A DNA stretch of 64,000 nucleotides from NCBI GenBank assembly GCA_018292915.2, contig JACVVK020000347.1:585001-649000 (forward strand), written 5' to 3'. Position numbers and translations under genes: made by a program. Numbering within the stretch: position 1 is the first letter of the stretch; each line of letters opens with the position of its first letter. Below the pieces are notes generated by a model. It searched no databases. It had not been told where the DNA came from and was given only the letters and a program-made list of their open reading frames with translations. Below, one piece after another: positions 11,815 through 23,916 of this stretch. Origin of the DNA: Batillaria attramentaria. Its lineage: Eukaryota; Mollusca; Gastropoda; Batillariidae.

Positions 11815-12875
11815 GTTTGTTCAGTACGGTAGGCGTTCTGGAGATTCTAGTAAGGTTTTCCTGTTGTCAGAACCCAAATATTTTGTTAGTACGCAAGAAT
11901 GTTTGATGCAAATATCCCCCAGTTATGTTCTGACATGCCATGTACATTTCGCCCCTCCAACTAACTCGTTTCTGCGTGTGTAGCGTTTTCTGCACGAAAT
12001 GGAGACTGAGGGAGGGTGGGTGGGTGTTTGGGGGTTAAACGCCCTTTTCCACCAAATAGGATGATATCAAAGACGGGGCAACGATGAAAAAGCCAGCACA
12101 AATATTTGGCCCCAGCCGGGATCAAATGGAGGCACGCAGGTAGTGAGCAGTATGATAGCGTGTGATGTGTGTATGTTTGCGAGCGAATGAGTGCTTGACA
12201 AGGTCGTGACATCTGTTTACTGGTCAAGAATTCTTTCGATGACTACATCTTATTTCCAAGGTTGTCACGTACACGGCATGCAGTGTCTTGTGTCGCTTTT
12301 CATTCATTTTCTTTAAACAGCTTCTTCCCGCTCGCTCAACACACCCATAAAACCAACTCCAACGACATTAACAAATGAAGAAAAAAAAATGCAACATAAA
12401 ACGGAAATGAAAGAAGAACAGATTGAGGAATTACGATAATCTGCACATACGTATGAACCTCATTTTAAAACGAGCACAGTATATAAATTGATACAGGAAT
12501 ATACTGAGAGGCAAAAAGGTCGTAAAGAACACAAAAATCACAAAAAAATTGCAAGTCCGACAAGACTTGCGAGTTGCACGTGCAAAATCTGTAGTCAGGG
12601 CCTTTTTGGTGCCTATACACGAACGGTCAGCAATAAGCTCACAAAAAACTGGGTCACATCAAAGAGGGGACAATTCACTAACACCAGAAGCATGACTAAG
12701 CCATCAGCTGATTGAACATTATCAGGATTTTTCCTTTTGTGAGGTGAATACTTTCTTTTGCTTCTCAGTATATATAATTTTTTGTACACATGGTATTGGT
12801 ATAGATTTTTGTCAACTCACCCTCCAAGACGATACAGACAAGCCATAGTGCAAGCACACGCACTGCAAGGGCCAT
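8064..12875 (-). CDS. EGF-family secreted protein with Tyr-Pro-Pro-Lys repeat tail, paralogue B
   Basis: Complete model, 383 aa, all junctions phase 1. Coding exons (minus): 12821-12875, 11604-11756, 10914-11042, 9735-9860, 8064-8752. Residues 1-18 are a signal peptide (MALAVRVLALWLVCIVLE). The next ~50 residues contain an NRR site and end in CPGGYRPDDHGGC. Residues 70-112 form EGF 1 (DDDEC..., six Cys, with CINTKGSFFCKC fitting the Asx-hydroxylation pattern). Residues 113-154 form EGF 2 (DENEC..., CLNEIGNYACYC). Residues 155-383 are Tyr/Pro/Lys-rich. DxDEC and DENEC fit calcium-binding EGF domains. It probably acts outside the cell as a structural or adhesive protein; the EGF part could give Ca-dependent rigidity and the tail cross-linking. 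The exon 4 donor, A|GTACAT, is weak but in frame and matches C and D. Function is inferred only. Confidence 0.8.
8757..8828. repeat. (CA)n microsatellite at the gene B exon 5 acceptor
   Basis: About 36 CA units. On the coding strand it is a TG tract ending in ACAG, the acceptor of the Tyr/Pro/Lys exon. Confidence 0.95.
9143..9227. repeat. (CTT)n-(CT)n-(C)n tract
   Basis: Pure pyrimidine stretch: TTC repeats, then CT repeats, then about 20 C. It lies in gene B intron 4. Confidence 0.9.
9546..9729. repeat. (CAGA)n-like tetranucleotide repeats
   Basis: Two clusters of GACAGACA/GATAGACA units just downstream of gene B exon 4. Confidence 0.85.
11036..11215. repeat. Repeated copies of the EGF exon acceptor in gene B intron 2
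   Basis: The minus-strand sequence CTGCAG|ATGATGACG at the start of EGF exon 10914-11042 recurs nearly unchanged, ending near 11106, 11155 and 11205, and in a weaker form near 11074 (ACAGATGATGACG). The copies are 32-50 bp apart and are embedded in a degenerate tandem repeat. Confidence 0.75.
11245..11534. mobile_element. Inverted-repeat element (MITE) with TA target duplication, copy 1
   Basis: 290 bp with 13-bp perfect terminal inverted repeats, GACGACTCCACTC at the left and its complement at the right, flanked by TA on both sides. No transposase frame. The TA duplication fits Tc1/mariner-type elements. It lies in gene B intron 2; a second copy is in gene C. Confidence 0.8.
11763..11812. 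repeat. (CA)n microsatellite at the gene B exon 2 acceptor
   Basis: About 25 CA units; on the coding strand a TG tract followed by ACATAG, the exon 2 acceptor. Confidence 0.95.
12013..12128 (-). mobile_element. SINE family 1, copy lacking the tRNA-like head
   Basis: Body and tail of the family in minus orientation (GGGGCAACGATGAAAAAGCC, AAATATTTGGCCCCAGCCGG); the box B end is broken after CCGGGATC. Located in gene B intron 1. Confidence 0.8.
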
Positions 12876-13950
12876 GACTGAGGCTGGTGAGAAAAATACG
12901 ACACTTTTCACATGGAAACAATTGTTGGAAGCAAATTACTACAACAGAGATTACGAAGTTCTGCTCATCAACAAGTAAACATTTCATAAAGTTTTCGCAT
13001 GATAAATAACACTTTGGTAGTTTCAAATCTACAATTAAATACATTTTTGTTTTCTAGAGTAAAGAAAAAGAAACATAGGAACAGACGAAAAATGTTTCTG
13101 ACTTTCTTTCTTTTTTCTTTTTTTTTTTGCAGCCCCCCCCCCCCCCCCCCCAAAAAAAAATGGATAACATACAGCAGCCGAAATACAGTAAACAGGTATT
13201 TTGACGTCTCAGTTTCTTAATTTTTCTCTTTTTTTCTGTTCAGCGTGTTTATCAGCTTTCGAATTCTCCGCTATTTTTTACTGCTCATGACTTTCTCACA
13301 TTTTGTCTGCGCACAAAGTTCTTTACATATATCTCCACTTATCGGCTTTTTCACAATTTGTCTGCTGCTCATCAACTTGTTCTGTTATGTATATATCTTT
13401 CATTTATCTGTTTAGTTAGTACATTTAAGACTAACTACCAGCCGTTCTTCCAAAACAATGTTACTTCACTGAGTGGAATAGAAGTTGTTTTGCATTTTTT
13501 TTCCCCTGCGAGTAAAGATCTTTACACTTTTTCTGCTTTTCAATGTTTTTTCCTGCGCTCAAAAATCTCACATTTGGAATGCTTACGACAATCTTTTCAT
13601 TTGATGTACTGTTCTGGTAATTCCCTTGTTCTGTGTATAAAATTCTCACATTATTAATGCTTAGGAAACTCTGGACAAGTAGTCTGTTTCCTTTTCTTTT
13701 GTTTCTCTTACTTTGGCCAGTTTATCAAGTTCTTTCATAAAGACCAGACTACCTTCAGGTAGGTTCAAAACCAGCTTACAGCATACAAGACAAATTCCCC
13801 ATATTTCGGCCAAAGAGTCATCATCAGGGAATGGATGAAACGCCTTCCACTTTGCACATCTTGAATCTTTTGTTACTCTGATCTTTTCCTATGACGCAGG
13901 TAGTTTTTTTTCGTCCTGTTGATTTTTTTCCATCAGCATCGTATACAAAC

Positions 13951-14158
13951 CTGATGTCAGCCGGCTAAGACTGGTTCCCCACTCCTGTGTCGTGTCAGAT
14001 CCACTCAGATGTCAGACGCCAACTTGTTCCTAATGTGGGTTGACTTCTTTCTGATCACGAGCGGGAGATGTCGTCTGGTTTTAAACGGCGGCTAACTCAA
14101 TAAAGTTTTATTATATAGTTATGTCCCTCGCCGTCTCTTTACCCTGAGGTCTTCAGTC
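13951..14158 (-). other. Probable non-coding first exon of gene B
   Basis: Inferred 5' UTR exon, ending at donor CATCAG|GTTTGTA (last base 13951) and starting about 25-30 bp downstream of the TATA box. Sequence and layout match the first exon of gene A. The acceptor of the ATG exon is TTCTCACCAG (12884), so intron 1 is about 1.07 kb. Confidence 0.5.
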
Positions 14159-14182
14159 CACAAAATAGAGATCTAGAGATTG

Positions 14183-14190
14183 TTTTTATA
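14183..14190 (-). promoter_or_regulatory. TATA box of gene B
   Basis: TATAAAAA on the minus strand, at the position of the gene A TATA box in the shared duplicated block. Confidence 0.6.
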
Positions 14191-14525
14191 TCTTGTGAAA
14201 CGGCAATAAGTATGCTAAGTATATTGATGATTTTTTCGGCGTCCATTCCTCCCCCCCCCCCCCTCCCCTCATCCCCCCCCCCCCCTCATCCCCCCCTCCA
14301 AAAAAAAAGTTCATTGTGTCTCTTTTTGTTGTCACTTAGTGGTTTATTCCATCAAAATGGCGTGACAAGTCGTATCGCATGGAGATAATTTATGTGCATC
14401 GTTTAGTAAGAAAAACCGGGGGGTTAGGGGTGGGGGTGGGGGGTGGGGGGTCGTTCACTCAGTGTGCTTTGCTACTCGTAGTAACAGGTTTGGGTTTGTT
14501 TTTGATGAAACGTGAACGAGATCTT

Positions 14526-14526
14526 G

Positions 14527-14593
<67 letters not shown>

Positions 14594-14642
14594 GCTCAGT
14601 GAGTCCTATCTGGAGGGTCTGCGCTCTACAAATACTAGTCAT

Positions 14643-14692
<50 letters not shown>

Positions 14693-14696
14693 TGTA

Positions 14697-14781
<85 letters not shown>

Positions 14782-14784
14782 ATG
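14526..14784. repeat. Compound microsatellite (GT)n, (GTA)n, (GT)n, (ATGT)n
   Basis: GT repeat 14,526-14,591; GTA repeat 14,646-14,692; GT repeat 14,700-14,765; TATG repeat to 14,788. Confidence 0.95.
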
Positions 14785-14919
14785 TATGGAATCTTGCCTT
14801 GTATTTTACCCCAGATTTTCTGCTGCTGAAAATGGACCAAAGTATGGTGATACATTTTCCTTTGAATATTAAGTTCGTTCGTTCGTACGTTCGCTCGTTC
14901 GTTCGTTCGTTACTCGTTG

Positions 14920-14922
<3 letters not shown>

Positions 14923-14988
<66 letters not shown>
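14923..14988. repeat. (CT)n microsatellite
   Basis: About 33 CT units, preceded by a CGTT repeat at 14,876-14,910. Confidence 0.95.
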
Positions 14989-14991
<3 letters not shown>

Positions 14992-15105
14992 CTTGTTTCG
15001 TTTCCTGTAGTTTAGTGCATAATTTTCTGTTTTTAATTCTTTTCTATTTCAATATTACCTTTTTTTAGTAGATAGTTTCTGTAGCATTAGCAACGGCAAG
15101 TTTGC

Positions 15106-15121
15106 AACCCCCCCCCCCCCC

Positions 15122-15154
<33 letters not shown>

Positions 15155-15166
15155 ACCCCCGAGGCT
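15106..15166. repeat. Long poly-C tract
   Basis: About 60 bases almost all C, broken by two or three A. The length may be unreliable because such homopolymers assemble poorly. Confidence 0.9.
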
Positions 15167-16116
15167 ATCAAACTACCCCGAATCTTTCGATATTTTCTAT
15201 TTGTTCTTTGGGTGAATTTGATTTTCTGGTATTTTTTCCTCTCTTCCTGTGCCATTTCTCTAAAACACGCTTGTGCACAACTTCTAATATTCATACACAT
15301 TGTCTATGTAAAGAGTGATATAGAGATATAAAACTCCGTTCCCCATAAAATGAGCCGAAATCTAATTTACATAATCGCCATTAAGGCCAGTGCGTGACGG
15401 AGATAACGATCCAATGTATTCATTCAGTATATTGTTATACGTCTGCGTGTGAATAAGCCACGCATGAACGATAATCGTGTCAATTTGACAGGAGAGTTGT
15501 CCTCCCCAGGACAAGTTGGAGCAACTAGATGTAGATCAAATAGACTGGAAATGTCGAAAGCAGGGCCCGTATGTAAAAGTCGAGGTTAATTTAACCCACG
15601 GCTACGCGCCTAACCCAGACTAGGACCCCCCCCCCCCCCAAAAAAAAAAAATAAATAAATAAATAAATAAATAAAAAACCAAAAGCAAAATTAAGTTTAA
15701 AAAAAGGAAGCGAAGAAAGGAAGAAAAAAATCCTTCTATGACGGCTGAGGCATCTTGCTGGAATGTGCCCTCTTTTTCATTTAAAACCAAAAAACAGCAG
15801 AACATTTTACCCTAGAGCTAGTTTAGTTCGAGGTAGTACGTACTAAAAGCCAAAACTTCCAAGCAATCCCCCCCTCCTCCCCCCCCCCCCCCAGCCCATT
15901 CTCGGTTGAAACGTTGATTTGCAGCTGACATTGAAAACACAAAACAATGGCGGCCAAAACTACTGAACAAGTCGGCTGTCCTTGATAATCCTACGGTCCA
16001 AACGTGAAAGGGCTCAAGTGTGTCTCAAATCCATGCCGCCTAGACCGTTTACCAAATGACTGCACATTGCCATCAGGACACCAGCAACATCGGCTGCATG
16101 ACCTTGTAGCGGGTAG

Positions 16117-16160
16117 TCACATGACCAGGTAGTCACATGACCAGGTAGTCACATGACGCT
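16117..16160. repeat. Short tandem repeat GGTAGTCACATGACCA
   Basis: Three units of about 17 bp. The corresponding region upstream of gene A (near 5,165) has one copy. Confidence 0.8.
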
Positions 16161-16233
16161 CATTCCTGGTCGATACCGTCAAAATATGGATGAATATGTA
16201 TAGAATACTGTGGTATTTCCAACAATTTTATAC

Positions 16234-16238
<5 letters not shown>

Positions 16239-16288
<50 letters not shown>

Positions 16289-16357
16289 TTGTGTGGCGCT
16301 TAGAGCTTCCTACAGGAAAGGCGTCGTCAGTAGTAGTAGTAGTAGTAGTAGTAGTGA
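16239..16357. repeat. (AC)n and (GTA)n microsatellites
   Basis: AC repeat 16,239-16,287 and GTA repeat 16,329-16,357. Confidence 0.9.
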
Positions 16358-17071
16358 TAGTATTAGACTCTATCAACCGCAGTCTGAAATTCACGTTCCA
16401 CGCTATAAACATATTTGGGCGTATTCTGATGATTCGCGCACACCAGTGCATTTGCCTGGAGGGAATGACGGTCAAATGCAGATTACGAAAGGCGAAATCA
16501 CCTAAGTTGCAACTGTCTGTGTCTCTCAGGCTGATCTTATTCACTGAGTCAATAAACTGGAAGTTCAAATAGCAAGTGTGGGAAGTTGAGAATCTGGGTG
16601 TCTCCTTCAAATTCAAATATATTTCTAACTGTCACGGGACTCGGTTTAACTGGTGATAATGATCTTACCCCTTTGGCTGGATACGTTAAGGACGAAAATT
16701 ATATTTTGCGGGAATGAAGTTTCTTGGGAAGGGAGGGGGGGCGAAGGAGGGGGTGGAGGAGGTACAGGCTGGCGTGGAGACGAGAGACCTGACTGCATGT
16801 TGTAACTCGGGAACCAAGCCAATGATACGTCTTGGCTAAAGGTACGACCTCGACCTCTTAGCCACGTGACTGGGATTAGACTGGTTGATGTAACATCGTG
16901 ACGTATGTAGCTGCTACAACTGTTTCGTTTGGCACACAGTGTGTGGCCTGCATGCCGAATTCGTGAAGCCCCAAAATGCTGGTTCTCGGTTAGTTCCATC
17001 ATCATGAGCAACTTGTCCCAGTATGTGCAAGAAATCCTGACTTCAAAGAGTGGTCTTGTGAAGTTTGATAG

Positions 17072-17072
<1 letters not shown>

Positions 17073-17122
<50 letters not shown>
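17073..17122. repeat. (CA)n microsatellite
   Basis: About 25 CA units. Confidence 0.95.
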
Positions 17123-17123
<1 letters not shown>

Positions 17124-17632
17124 ATTAAGTTGCACTAACTGTATCCTTTAGATCTAAGTGGGCATTTCGTTCACACAATAATTATATACTTGTGTAAATT
17201 ACAGCGTTACTTGTCAAGTTCTACAATTCTAGTTTTCCCTGAATTACCGGCATGACTTATTCCCCATGATCACGCAGAAAAGAATCAGTGACAATTAAAA
17301 ACCCGTCATCCACGTGATCAAGAAATGTTACAGGGGGACATGTCCAAAATGGCTGCCGTCAAAAGACATATATCCCATAATGCTCCACGGACGATGGCGT
17401 GAAGGATTCCCAAATGTGACCATCAGAACTCAGCTATAGAAGCCAGTAGCAGAAATGTGCCAGAGGCAGAATTCCTGCACACACACACACGGCAACATCT
17501 TGCAATCACTATAGCAGCAGTTTGTCCATGTGTATGCACAGTCAACTTGCTTACACTGACTACAAGGACGAACACGTGCACGTTTGCGAAACAGCTCAAC
17601 AAAATTGGGAAACAAAAGTGGCTGGCACTGAG

Positions 17633-20367
17633 CTAACAGAAGGTTACATGCACAGCGAAAACCAGGCGTCTGTTACAGTGCTGTGGCCAGTCGCTGTCTG
17701 CAAAAGCTTCAAGTCGTTCAAATTTTCGTTCGCACAGACTGGAGACGGCAGGGTTTCGCATTGAGAGCTCTACTTATCACTAATATCGACCATCTTCAGC
17801 GTGCAGGCACATGTACATTACTCTGTTACTCTGTGGTGGGGCGGGTGTGTTGGGGTTTAACGTCCTTTTCCACCACGTAAGGGTGATATCAAAGACGGGG
17901 CAGCGAGAAAATGGCCAGCACAAATATGTGGCCCCAGCCGGGAGTCGAACTCATGACCCCGAGCATTGAAAGTCCAACGCTCTACCATTCGGCTATCCCG
18001 GCTCCCCTGTAACTCTGTGAATTACTGTTTTACTCTGGAAGTGTAGTGAACGTTACTCACGAACTAGACCGGTACTGTTTTACTCTGTAAGTGTGGTAAA
18101 CAATACTCACGAACGAGACTCGTGGAGATGACAGAGAGCCTGACGGACGACGATGTCGGTGTTGCTGGTTCCTGAGTTGACACGTGGACACGTCTGGTAG
18201 TTGTGATGGTGCTGGTGCTGGGTGTTAACGACTGGAAAAAGGTGTGGTATCCCGCTCTCGCTTTTGAAGCTTCAGTGTATTACAGACAACAACAACAACA
18301 ACAACAACAACAAGAGCTGCAATACGTACACTCACTTTCGTAAAATACTGATGGTAAAAATCAAGGTAGATGCGATCTCACTTTACCAATACCACTCCCA
18401 CAATGGTTCTGTCACACTACTGCCCCATCCCCGTTAATGTTCACACTGCATTAACACCGCGTTTTGTAAATAGGAAACGTACAAACACAGTTTCTGTTTT
18501 CATCGTTAACAGTTGCTACCGATGTGTGTGCGGACACTTGTACTGAGACAAATACCGACACACGACTATTGGGCTAGTTATTCTTTCTGCTGTCGCTATA
18601 CTCAACCTCTCATCGCAAAATTAATTAGCATTTTAATGCCATAACATAAACCACCCAACACACCAGCCCCCGTAGTGTAGTGGTTAGCACTTCGGACTAT
18701 GGACCGGGAGACCCGGGTTCGAGTCCCAGCCGAGGCAAGCGGGATTTTTCGTACCTAGGTCGGCTCCTACCCAGAGGGGTTGTGCTATGGCCCCAATGGA
18801 GAGGCTGTTGCCACACAGCCGAGCTTCACCCAGTTCACGGGTGCGACTTTGGAGGTGCTTCCCTTGGTATGACACGTCTTATGATGTGGATGATTACACG
18901 GCCGTAGTTCCCGGGCCTGGTTAATGCCGGGATATTAATATGACAGGAAGCGTGGAATGCGGCCCTGTCCCGCAGTCCCAAACCACACGGACCTCCATAG
19001 CATCATCTTACTATCATCCTCATCTCCATCATCATGCATAATAAAAATTGCCCCGACTTCCGAGCCCTCCGTGGATTCCACCCATTACCAGGGAGGGACA
19101 CCACTGGAGCCGGCAAAGAGTTGCAGCAAAATAAATAAATAAACCACCCAACACCCACCCACTCTGCTTGACACAACCAGTATTATTACTATTTCTAGTC
19201 AGGTATGTGGACGATGTAACCTGGACAATTCCTTATTGGGACCATACCCGCCGTGACAATGAAATGAACTTGTGACCGATTTCTTTTTTTATTTCAGAAA
19301 TGCGGATTGAACAATCACAATACTGACTCATTAATATCTTCAATGTATCTGCCTTGTATGAAATGAAACGTGTGATATTACTTGCCTGCAGTGGGTATTG
19401 TCCGAGCAGAAATTGTCCAGTGACTATAGCTTACAGGGGACCAACTTGTACGCACTGGGGACTGTGTTGCTCGGCTATGGACTGTAACTATGCCCTGCAC
19501 AGGCAGAAGATAAAGACAGAGTATGTAGTTCCTGTATACACGTAAGATTAATGAGTAAACTAAATAAAGAAGATAAAGACAGAGTATGTAGTTCCTGTAT
19601 ACACGTCAGATTAATGAGTAAACTAAATAAAGAAGATAAAGACAGAGTATGTAGTTCCTGTATACACGTCAGATTAATGAGTAAACTAAATAAAGAAGAT
19701 AAAGACAGAGTATGTAGCTCCTGTATACACGTCAGATTAATGAGTAAACTAAATAAAGAAGATAAAGACAGAGTATGTAGCTCCTGTATACACGTCAGAT
19801 TAATGAGTAAACTAAATAAAGAAGATAAAGACAGAGTATGTAGCTCCTGTATACACGTCAGATTAATGAGTAAACTAAATAAAGAAACCTAGAGTACTTC
19901 TTCTGTGTTACTCCCATTTCCCTTTTTCGAGTCTTACTGTTACTCAGCCTCCATAGACAGTACTTTGTACATTGAGTGAATAAGGTGCTTCCCACTTCTG
20001 ACACCAAAATAACATTGTCAACAGAGGTGGTATGTTTTTCATGTTTATACGCCTAAAAGGGCATGTCTCACTTTCTGAATAATTTAAACCTGTTGCAAAT
20101 GTGAGCTCTTCTGCCGGCAGACAGCGATGAAGCGGAGGGTGTTCAATAAGTCAACAAAGCTTTTTGTTTTATTCTGGATTTCTAAAACTATTTCTAGTTT
20201 TTTTTTTCTAGTATTCTGTAATTTTAAGAATAATTATGCAGAATACAGAAAGCATTCTTACCCCTACCCTCAGCGCCTGAGGATCTGGGCCTGGTGAAAA
20301 TATCATGGTATCAGTTGCTTGTGTAAAGCCTAACGGGGAAAAAACAAATTTTTGAAGTTTTGGGAAA

Positions 20368-20443
<76 letters not shown>

Positions 20444-23400
20444 AGAGAGCTTTCTGTAGTACTATTCTTTTAATCATTATCCTAAGCAACAAATAATTTT
20501 CCAGATCTAACCTGTAAAACACAGTCTTTAGAAAAACATTAACATGTGTGTGATATCCTTTTATTCGTTACATGAAATGTCAACTTTTGTTCGTCTGGCC
20601 AACATAAGAGAAAAGACATGTCGCTGAATTGCCATCCGTTGCTGATGAGTTCTGTCCGTAACTGTAACACTGTAACACTCTGTTGTCTATGCCATAACCT
20701 GGAAAGAAAGAAACAGGTGTTACATGTTAGGAATGTCGGCGCTTGAAAGTCCCCCCATGCCACACTCAACACAAAAAATGCAAAGTGGTACGAGGTATAT
20801 CATGATTGCCCAACACCGCAAATTGCAAACCCAAACAAGTCCACAATTTTGAAAATTCCCACCCAGACAACGGCAATTCTCCAGGTAAAAATTCCTCATA
20901 TTATTCAGTTTTGGTGTGAACACGATAAAGTCTCAAAACATCTGACAAGCATACAACAGCATGTGGGAAACTTGTCGCCGTCTGTGTTTAATTCGTGCAT
21001 CAGAATCAGTGTTGTTGTCGTTCGTTTCTTGGTCACACTGGAAGTTCAGTTCTGAACATGAAGTTTGCTGTTCTCTCCAGCTCCCGCTGAGGGCCGTACA
21101 GTTTGGTGTGTAGAGGCGTTTCCGATGGCCACGTCGTCATCCTTAGCTGTTGGTATAGTGGACAGTCCTGGATGATGTGTTGTCCGGTCTGCTCGGCATG
21201 GCCACACGGGCAGAGGGGAGTTGTAGCCAGTTTCAGTTTGTGGTACAGGTGCGTTTTCAGTCTGTTGTCTTCACCGCGGAGTCTGAACACTGCCACTTGG
21301 GCCCGACGTGGAAGATGTAAAATGTCGTCCTTGGAACCAAAGTCAGTCACTTGGAGCGTAATATAACACCACTATATGAAACAGTTGTTGTGACTGGTAG
21401 GCGTACATGTTGCTGTAGAAGTGTATACCGCGCCGTAATCAAGTCAAGTCAAGTCAAGTCAAGTCAAGTCAAGTCAAAGTTTATTTCAAAACCCCGTTGG
21501 GAGTACATGAAACGAGAAACAAACATATACACCAAGCTCACCACACCGACCAACATACATCATAGTCACTCGCACACACGTTTTGCAGGAATACATGTGG
21601 TGGTTGTCCTTCGATCCGAAGAAGACATTGCGTTGCTGAAGCTCATCTGTGCACTCGGAGGTGGCTCCGCAGCCCTAGGCTGGAGGCGCAGAGTCTGGAA
21701 CAGTGGGGGCACTGGAAGTCTGTCGTGGTCACTGCTGAAGTTGCCTTGTGACGCTGCTCTCTGGCTGCAGCAAGACGTTGACAGCGGGCGTCTTCAAAAG
21801 AAGAAGTGGCTTGGCGAACTGTGGCCCGCCATGCCTGACGGTCTCCAGCACAGGTTTCAAGTTCTTTTGGCTTGATGTCGCACCAATGAAGGTTGGCCTT
21901 GACACAGTCCTTGTAGCGTTTCTTTGGGCGACCCTGGTGCCTTCTGCCTACTGCCAGCTCTCCATACAGCAGGCGTCGTGGCATGCGATGCTCCTCCATG
22001 CGGATGACATGACCCACCCATCTCAACTGCGCCTTCAGAAGCATGGATTCAATACTGCATGACTGGGCGCGGTCCAGGACTTCAAGATTGGTGATGCGGT
22101 CCTGCCAGCGGATTCCGAGGATGGAGCGAAGGGCACGCATGTGGAACTTCTCAAGCTGTTTGATGTGTCTGCGATACGATGTCCACGATTCGCAGCCGTA
22201 GAGAAGGGAAGGAAGGACTACTGCATTGTACACTTTCAGTTTTGTTGACAGGCGAATGTTGTGCTGGTTGAGGACTCTGTTCCGGAGCCTTCCAAGTGCC
22301 TGGCTTGCTTTGCTGATGCGGGCATCAATCTCTTTGTCCAGAGAGCCATCGCAGGAGATGGTGCTCCCCAGGTATTTGAAACTCTCGACATTTGAGAGCT
22401 GGGTGCCATCTATGGAAATGGATGGCGCCGGTGGATTTGTGTGTGGTGCAGGCTGGTGGAGCACTTCGGTTTTGCCGAGGCTGATAGTCAGGCCGAACAG
22501 TTTGGATGCCTCTGAGAAGCGATCTAGCATCACCTGCAGATCTGACTGGTCGTGGGCCACTAAGGCGCAGTCATCAGCGAACAAGGCTTCCTGGAGTAGG
22601 TCTTTGGAGCACTTGGTCTTGGCAGTGAGACGCCGGAGATCAAACAAAGATCCATCAAGGCGGTAGCGGATGAACACTCCCTTCTCAAGGCCTCTGACTG
22701 CGTGGGAGAGCATGCATGTGAAGAAGACGTTGAAGAGGACTGGAGCTAGCACACAGCCTTGTTTGACTCCGTTGCTGATTTCAAATGCTTCAGTAACGCC
22801 TCCATTCCCACTGGACAAGACTTGGCCGGTCATGCCGTCATGGAAGAGCTGTATCACCTTCACGAACTTCTGCGGACACCCAATTCGCTCGAGGACTGTC
22901 CAGAGGGCTTTCCTGTTGACCGTGTCAAAGGCCTTGGTCAGGTCGATGAAGACAGAGAAGAGGGGCATGTTTTGCTCTGTGCATTTTTCTTGCGGGTGGG
23001 TGGGTGGGTGTTTGGGGGTTTAACGTCCTTTTCCACCACATATGGGTGATATCAAAGACGGGGCAACGATGAAAAAGCCAGCACAAATATTTGGCCCCAG
23101 CCGGGATCGAACTCACGACCCGAGCATTAGAAGTCCAACGCTCTACCATTCGACCACCCCGGCTCCCCACACATTTTTCTTGCAGCTGTCTCAAGACAAA
23201 GATCATGTCCACAGTGCTTCTTCCTGGCCTAAAACCACACTGTGCCTCTGGAAGATTTAGCTCAGAGACGTCAATAAGTCTGTTGAGGATGACTCTGGCG
23301 AAGATCTTGCCTGCGATTGACAAGAGGGAGATGCCCCTGTAGTTTCCACAGTCTGCCTTGCTTCCCTTGTTTTTGTAGAGTGAGACGATCAGGAATACAT

Positions 23401-23851
23401 ACATACATACATACATACATACATACATACATACATACTACGTACAAATATACAAATGTACATAATGGAATGGGATGGGACTCAGCAGACGGAGGTATTT
23501 GGTCGCAGAGTGAGGATTGGTGGCTATTTTTAGCAGATTTGTCGAGTCCCAGTCTGTTCAAGAACGAACTGTGGGTTCAGAAGAAGTCGTATTTCTCTAC
23601 TGTTAGAAACCACAAAGTCACCAAAACGGTCGCGGTGGTCAAGTGAAACATCCTTCTATCTGACAAACAACGTTAGAGCTTCCAAAACGCTATGTGGTGG
23701 AAAAGGACGTTAAACCCCCAAACACCCACCCATCCGCTTCGAAAACGGCTGTTTTTCCTCTCCGCCAAGCACCCTCCCTTGAAACTTTCAAGAAAAACCT
23801 CAAAACCCACCTGTTTTCTGCCCATAACACGACTTGACTGTTCTGGTTTGC

Positions 23852-23916
<65 letters not shown>

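Larger units (their letters stand above)
14191..17632. other. Intergenic region between gene B promoter and gene C end
   Basis: No gene seen. It contains C-rich tracts (14,250-14,300; 15,106-15,164; 15,629-15,640; 15,870-15,892), GT, GTA, GT/ATGT, CT and CA microsatellites, the duplicated blocks shared with the region upstream of gene A, and a 17-bp triplet repeat at 16,117-16,160. Frames there are repeat artefacts. Confidence 0.6.

Noticed and set aside
17522..17764. Plus-strand 80-codon frame with mixed composition
   Set aside because: No splice or promoter context; the minus strand here fits the last exon of gene C better.
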